The position numbers and the translations under genes were made by a program. The notes below the pieces were generated by a model. It saw nothing but the letters and a program-made list of their open reading frames with translations, was not told the DNA's origin and did not search any database. A stretch of DNA of 64,000 nucleotides from Anas platyrhynchos (Eukaryota > Chordata > Aves > Anseriformes > Anatidae). Where the stretch lies: the NCBI RefSeq assembly GCF_047663525.1, contig NC_092588.1, positions 140,608,501 to 140,672,500 on the forward strand, given 5' to 3'. The first letter of the stretch is position 1, and each line of letters begins with the position of its first letter. Of this stretch, positions 59,201 to 64,000 are shown piece by piece.

Positions 59201-60713
59201 ACAAATGATGATCTTTATGTAACCACATGTATCTTGCTTATATCCTTACAGCAGAGTTTAACTGTAGGAGTAGCTTCCATGTACAGAGTGCTCATCTTTG
59301 GTCATCCTTGTTGCTTTTTATTGAACCTTTTCCAGCTCTCCTCTAGGGAAGGGAATTAAATGCAGAATGGATTTATACAATAGCTTAGTGATGGGCTCTG
59401 TTTTGGCATCTCTTCATTCCTACATAATACTGAATACCCTATATACTTCTGTATGTATAGTGTTTTTTTTTTTGTTTTTTTTTTTCCTGTTTGGGGTCCA
59501 TCGCTGTGTATGGAACATTAGGGTTGGCTTTCCCATATAAGTTTAATTTAACTTGACGTTTTATTGTCCAGTCATTCAGTCCCTAGTTTCATAGTTTCCC
59601 TCACTGATACCACCTTGAATCACTTTGGATTACCAGTGTACAGTCTCACCTCACTGTTCGTGCCCTCTCCCAGATCACAGAGGAGTACCGAAAGGCACAT
59701 GTCCCCGCACTGACTCCTGGAGGTCCTGCCCCGTGATCTCCTCCCTCCTATTGCAAGAATGCAAAGTTTACTGCTGCCATTTCCTATTTTTAGTGAAATG
59801 TTTATTCGTGTAAGCACTTTCTTGGGCTACGACTGCTAACACGTTGCTGCTTACCTCACCTATAATTTCAACAGCATGTGTAGATACTGGAATATGCCCT
59901 CGGAGAATGGACTTCCAGATTCCTTCATATTTAGCTGATGCACTGCGGACTGCAGTAAAAACACATCATAAATAGTAACGTGATTTAAAAAACAAAAACA
60001 AACACCAAACCAACAACCTTTTAACTCTACTATCTGGAGTCTACTATATTACAGCTATTGGTCCCCAGCTCAGCCGTAGCTTGTATAGATGGAATGTAAT
60101 TTGGTGTAAGTCAACGTGGGGGTTCTGCTGGCGGGCTGAACGAGTGACACACCAGTGGTAGCTCACCTCCAGGTGGACTTTCCTGTGCAGACTTCATTAA
60201 CGCTTGTATTTTATATATATTTGAGTATACCTTATTTTCCTGTGTATATTTTAACACGTATTTTATTTATGTTTGAGTATACCTTTTTTCTACACGTAAA
60301 TCTTTTTATATTTCAGAGGAGTTTTGTACCGATGAAAAACGGGCAGAAACATTGCTATGCGTCTGCAGTGCTATCCGAGTGCCAACTTCATTTCAGTGGA
60401 ACACCTGAATTTCCTGCAAGTTCTTATTACCTGGCAGAGTAATTTAATAGGTTTTTATGAGTGAAGTTTAGTTAAAGTTTAGAATAAATGTTTAGAAAAA
60501 AAAATCTGCTCACTGAATGCGCTTTTCTCTTTCTGTTGTAACTCAGGTGTAATGTCTTTGCTGAGACCTCTTTTGCTGGACGTGGTCCCAACTATTCAAC
60601 AGACTGCTGCTTTGGCTCTCGGGAGACTTGCCAATTATAACGATGACCTGGCAGAGGCAGTCGTGAAGGGAGACATTCTTCCACAGCTCGTGTGTTCATT
60701 GTCTGAGCAGAAT
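50267..60713 (+). CDS. SPAG6: sperm-associated antigen 6, 5' part (3 exons, residues 1-96)
   Basis: SPAG6 (orthologue of Chlamydomonas PF16) is an armadillo-repeat protein of the central pair apparatus of motile cilia and sperm flagella; it is needed for sperm motility. Exons in the window are 50267-50291, 50378-50473 and 60547-60713, joining to 288 nt and 96 residues. Human SPAG6 has 509, so about four fifths of the gene lies beyond 64000. The start gives the family N-terminus MSQRQVLQVFEQYQ. Residues 45-96 (LLLDVVPTIQQTAALALGRL onward) form the first armadillo helices and are almost identical to human; residues 23-40 differ more. All junctions are GT-AG and in frame. Introns are 86 bp and about 10 kb. 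Confidence 0.96.
50378..50473 (+). CDS. SPAG6: SPAG6 exon 2
   Basis: Acceptor CCGCAG, donor GTACCT. Encodes residues 9-40, with VFEQYQRARTQFVQAVAEL conserved. Confidence 0.95.
50474..60546 (+). other. SPAG6: SPAG6 intron 2
   Basis: About 10 kb. The first few hundred bases are GC-rich (GGGGCTGTGA-type repeats at 50475-50570), the rest is AT-richer single-copy-looking DNA. Short open frames show no recognised domain. A T run plus TTTATT at 57753-57783 is noted separately. Confidence 0.85.
57753..57783 (-). other. possible minus-strand 3' end (poly-T plus TTTATT)
   Basis: 17 T followed after eight bases by TTTATT, which on the minus strand is AATAAA followed by an A tail. This could mark a processed retrocopy or a minus-strand transcript end. 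The sequence to the right (57784-58370) has a 77-codon minus frame of no recognised identity. Confidence 0.25.
60547..60713 (+). CDS. SPAG6: SPAG6 exon 3
   Basis: Acceptor ACTCAG, donor GTAAGG. Encodes residues 41-96 ending in LSEQN, including the highly conserved ALALGRLANYNDDLAEAVVK. Confidence 0.97.
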
Positions 60714-61448
60714 GTAAGGCATCATTGTTTTCTTAAGTAATCATTTTTTTTAACTGTTGCACAGGGAAAGAGAAATCTTTCTGTATCAGCTATCTGCTGT
60801 TATTCCTAATATAGCAATAAATGAATGGAAGTCAAAGACAGCATGCATGTTTGAACTCCTAAGAGATCCATGTGTATTGTATACATAAATTTGACTTTAA
60901 ATAAGTTTGACTTTAAAATACCATCTTACCTCCTAGTGCTTTATAAGATATACACTCATGGCATTGGTATGGCTTTAAAATGTTGAGTGATATTTTATTA
61001 AAGGTCCCTCTTCAAAATGGAGACAATTTGAAAGCTATAGTGATAATTGACTAGGATTTGTCAATAATACTAAACACTTGTAAAATACATACTAAATATT
61101 TCATTACAGAAGTTCATTTTTTATCTCCAAACACAGCCATTTGGAAATCTGTAGTGTGAGAAATATCAAACCACTGATACAGGAGAACACGCTAAAGGTT
61201 TTGGTCTTTATGGTTATTAAAAACAACAAAAAAGTGTAGCAACAATTACAGATCTCACGGTCTCTCTTCCTCTGTTCTTGCCATTTTTCTTCAATTCTTG
61301 CATATATTCCATTTTTTATTCCTAATGACTGGAAAAAGGAAGAGACAGCTGAGAGTGAAGTGTATTGATACCACAGCCACACTTAAGTTGCAATATTGTT
61401 TTATTAGACTTAGGAGAATTAGGATTTCAATGAAAATGTAGTTGGGAA

Positions 61449-61510
<62 letters not shown>

Positions 61511-63296
61511 TTTTCAGTCTTTTGAGGAAACTGTAAATGTAAATACTCGTATTTTTTTTTTTGCATATCTCATCTCATTTTATGCCTATAAAATTAATCA
61601 AAAAAAAAATTAAAAAGAGAAACCTTGATGTCAAGATACTGGTATCGTATGGAAAGAAAACTAAGGTTTTAGGTAGACAAATTTATAACCACTTTGGTTA
61701 ATTATTTGTATTTTTTTAAGGGAAGGAGGGGAACAGAACTCCTTATCCTCTTTTTTTTTTTTTTTTTTTTTAATTTGGAAACCACCCCCCTGTTACAATT
61801 CAAAGCACTCACTAAATTAGCTTGAGTACCCTGATTTATCTCTTCCATGTTACTGCCAGTGCTGTCCCTACATCTGTGAGATGGCTGTAATTCAGAATCA
61901 CTTGGGGCAGCAGCAAGATTAGTGTGAGGTCATGGAAAGCCTACTATGCCTTGGTGACTGAGGGCAAGTGAAGGAAACTCATTATCCAGTTCATGCAGAG
62001 TTTAGCAATGCATGCAGTTTGTACTTCCCAAAGGCAAAAAAAAAAAAAAAAAAAAAAAGAAAGGAAAAAGATACATTTCCATTCCCCTCACTCTTTGTGT
62101 ATCAACATCTATATTTAAGGAGCAGATTCTTTGAGCACACAATAAATACTAATTCTACTGATTTATGGAGAACAGTTACAGGGTTACATCCCAGCTCAAT
62201 GTTTTGTCAATTAAACCGAGCAAAATAGTTTTACAGTGTGTTCTAACTGGGCTTGTGAATACGGTCTGTTTGTAAATAAATGTGTTTTGAATAACAATAG
62301 AAACAAATAAGTGTTTTCCTTTGCCAGAAGCATAATTACTTAACAGAAATAACATACCCATATTTGCACAGACATAGACTGGCGTAAATTATTATAGTTC
62401 CATTGAGTTCAGCAAAACTTAGGGTAACAAACGAGCTAGGGAATTGTCCACTTGTGTCTGTACAGTTTCCCTAAACCTCTGTTCCCCTAAATGATGTTTA
62501 AAGTCTTGCTCCTAAATTATGTTCATTGGTATCTACTTGTAGGTCTTAACTTAGAAGTCTGGATTTTTGGCATTAAAGTATTTTATTGGCACTGGTAAAC
62601 TGAGCAGGACAAGGGCGTGCACTTAAACACTGGAAGATGACGGCGCTCTTTAAATGCTAACACAATGAGTTTTGGCCAATGCTAACCATCAAACTGCTCA
62701 ACAGGGCATGGATATGGTTTAGGGAGTAGTGCAGGACAGAGACAGCTCTCAGTTGTATGGATGGGGCCCTTGTGCTTTGAGGGAAGAGAACCTGAGGTGC
62801 ATGTACCTGGTGTGTGATATTGCTTTCCTTCAGTGCCAAGGAATGGGCCAGGGTCCATTTTCCTTACATGCAGAGCTGTTGCAGATGGTCCTCTACTGCC
62901 ATACCTTAGTGCTTCAGGGTGAGATTTTTCAAAGGTGCTTGGACACCTTGCAAGATGCAAAAAAAGAAAAACAAAACAACCATTCACCTGGCTCTTTGTT
63001 TCTATGAATTTCATTCAGAAGGGATATGGGGTTTGCACTGTTTTATGTTCCAGTTACCCGCACAGGCTCCTTGTACAGAGCAGGGGAGTCAAGCAGCTTG
63101 GAATGAGATTAAAACCAAGCTGATGGATGGAGAAGGAGCCCTTTGGTGCTAGTCATAGTGCCAATATACCAACTGTCAAGCCACAGAGCACACTGGGCAT
63201 GCAGGCGTGGCAGTAGGTTATTTGTGTCCCAGTGAGTCTTGTGCTCGTTGCTGCACAATAACTTCAAGAGGGAGGTGAGCTTTTTCCTGGTGCAGA
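60714..63296 (+). other. SPAG6: SPAG6 intron 3 (partial)
   Basis: From the exon 3 donor toward the right edge. I searched for the next SPAG6 exon (expected to begin RFYKKAAAF) and did not find it. Contains T and A runs at 61752-61771 and 62037-62058 and a TA repeat. Confidence 0.8.
61452..61505. repeat. (TA)n microsatellite
   Basis: About 27 perfect TA units. Confidence 0.95.
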
Positions 63297-63981
63297 TCAT
63301 AGAATCATAGGAAAAGACCTCCAAGATCATATGGCCCAGCTATCACCCTCCCACTCCTATCACCACTAAACCATGTCCCTAAGCACCACATCCAACCTTT
63401 CCTTGAATACACCCCCAGGGCCGGTGACTCCACCACTTCCTTGGGCAACCTGTTCCAATGCCTGACTGCTCTTTCTGAGAAGAAATGTCTCCTGATTTCC
63501 AACCTGAACCTTTCCTGGCACAGCTTGAGACCATTCCCTCTAGTCCTACCACTGGTTATCTGCAAGCAGAGGCTGACCCCGAGCTCCCCACAGTTTCCTT
63601 TTAGGTAGTTGTAGAGAGCAATAAGGTCTCCCCTGAGCCTCCTCTTCTCCAGACTAAACACCCCCAGTTCCCTCAGCTGTTCCTCACAGGCCTTGTGCTC
63701 TAGGCCCTTCACCAGCTTTGTAGCCCTTCTCTGGACATGCTCCAGGGCCTTGATGTCCTTCTAGTGAGGGGCCCAAAGCTGAACACAGCAAATGAGGTGC
63801 AGCCTCACCAGAGCCGAGTACCGGGGGATGACCACCTCCCTGCTCCTGCATTTCATGATTGCGTTCAAAATGACCTGTTCTATTACCTTTCCTGGCACCG
63901 AGGTCAGGCTGACAGGCCTGTAGTTCCCTGGGTCCTCCTTATGATGCTTCTTGTAGATGGGTGTCACATTAGCAAGTCTCC
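63297..63981 (-). mobile_element. CR1 LINE fragment, internally deleted
   Basis: CR1 is a non-LTR retrotransposon of sauropsid genomes. The copy is on the minus strand. Its 3' end is at 63297 with the typical octamer-like ATTCTATGAT tail. Minus-strand frames give the C-terminal part of ORF2 (63305-63712: [20 protein letters not shown], then [20 protein letters not shown]) and a piece of the early reverse transcriptase (63860-63967: DPGNYRPVSLTSVPGKVIEQ). The two are joined near 63850, so the catalytic core between them is missing. A TAG stop follows WAPH. Homology fades at about 63981. Dead copy inside SPAG6 intron 3. Confidence 0.9.
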
Positions 63982-64000
63982 AGATGTAAACAGATGTAAA

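Noticed and set aside
60714-64000. Further SPAG6 exons
   Set aside because: No sequence encoding the next armadillo segment was found; the remaining exons must lie beyond the window.

Overview
This window is vertebrate nuclear DNA, most likely from a bird (a sauropsid at least). Three reasons: a degenerate CR1 LINE lies at the right end, no mammalian-type interspersed repeats are recognisable, and the gene order COMMD3 - BMI1 - SPAG6 (all on the + strand) is the conserved amniote order with compact introns. No bacterial features, CRISPR arrays, tRNA or rRNA genes were seen.

Layout. (1) 1 to about 24.2 kb is an AT-rich gene-free flank with simple repeats, one GC-rich patch near 8 kb and no exon I can support. 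(2) 24.2-25.1 kb holds a diverged tandem repeat, a perfect 98-bp palindrome and the COMMD3 promoter. (3) 25082-28908 is COMMD3, 8 coding exons joining to a 191-residue protein; intron 1 carries an 18-bp-unit minisatellite. (4) 29.2-31.2 kb is the BMI1 CpG-island promoter and noncoding exon 1. (5) 35980-39592 is the BMI1 coding region, 9 coding exons joining to 326 residues, followed by a 3'UTR of about 1.8 kb. One BMI1 intron uses a GC donor. (6) 41.4-50.1 kb is a CpG-rich stretch with no supported gene but with promoter-like motifs and a long C-rich hexamer repeat. (7) 50267 to the right edge is the 5' part of SPAG6: three exons encode residues 1-96, and the rest lies outside the window.

Functions. 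COMMD3 is a subunit of the Commander/CCC endosomal recycling complex. BMI1 (PCGF4) is the RING-finger partner of RING1B in Polycomb repressive complex 1. SPAG6 is an armadillo-repeat protein of the axoneme central apparatus. They are neighbours but not a pathway. COMMD3 and BMI1 both have a CACGTG E-box near the start of transcription. SPAG6 has a ciliary/testis-type promoter with a full CRE and an RFX X-box.

I found no new molecular system. The most notable points are the palindrome next to COMMD3, the GC-AG intron in BMI1, two further RFX-type palindromes (in the BMI1 exon 2 island and in the BMI1-SPAG6 interval), a composite YY1/NRF1 site that may mark an unannotated minus-strand promoter, and short upstream ORFs in the BMI1 leader. 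Exon boundaries were assigned by hand from splice signals, reading frame and recalled family sequences; transcript ends are estimates.
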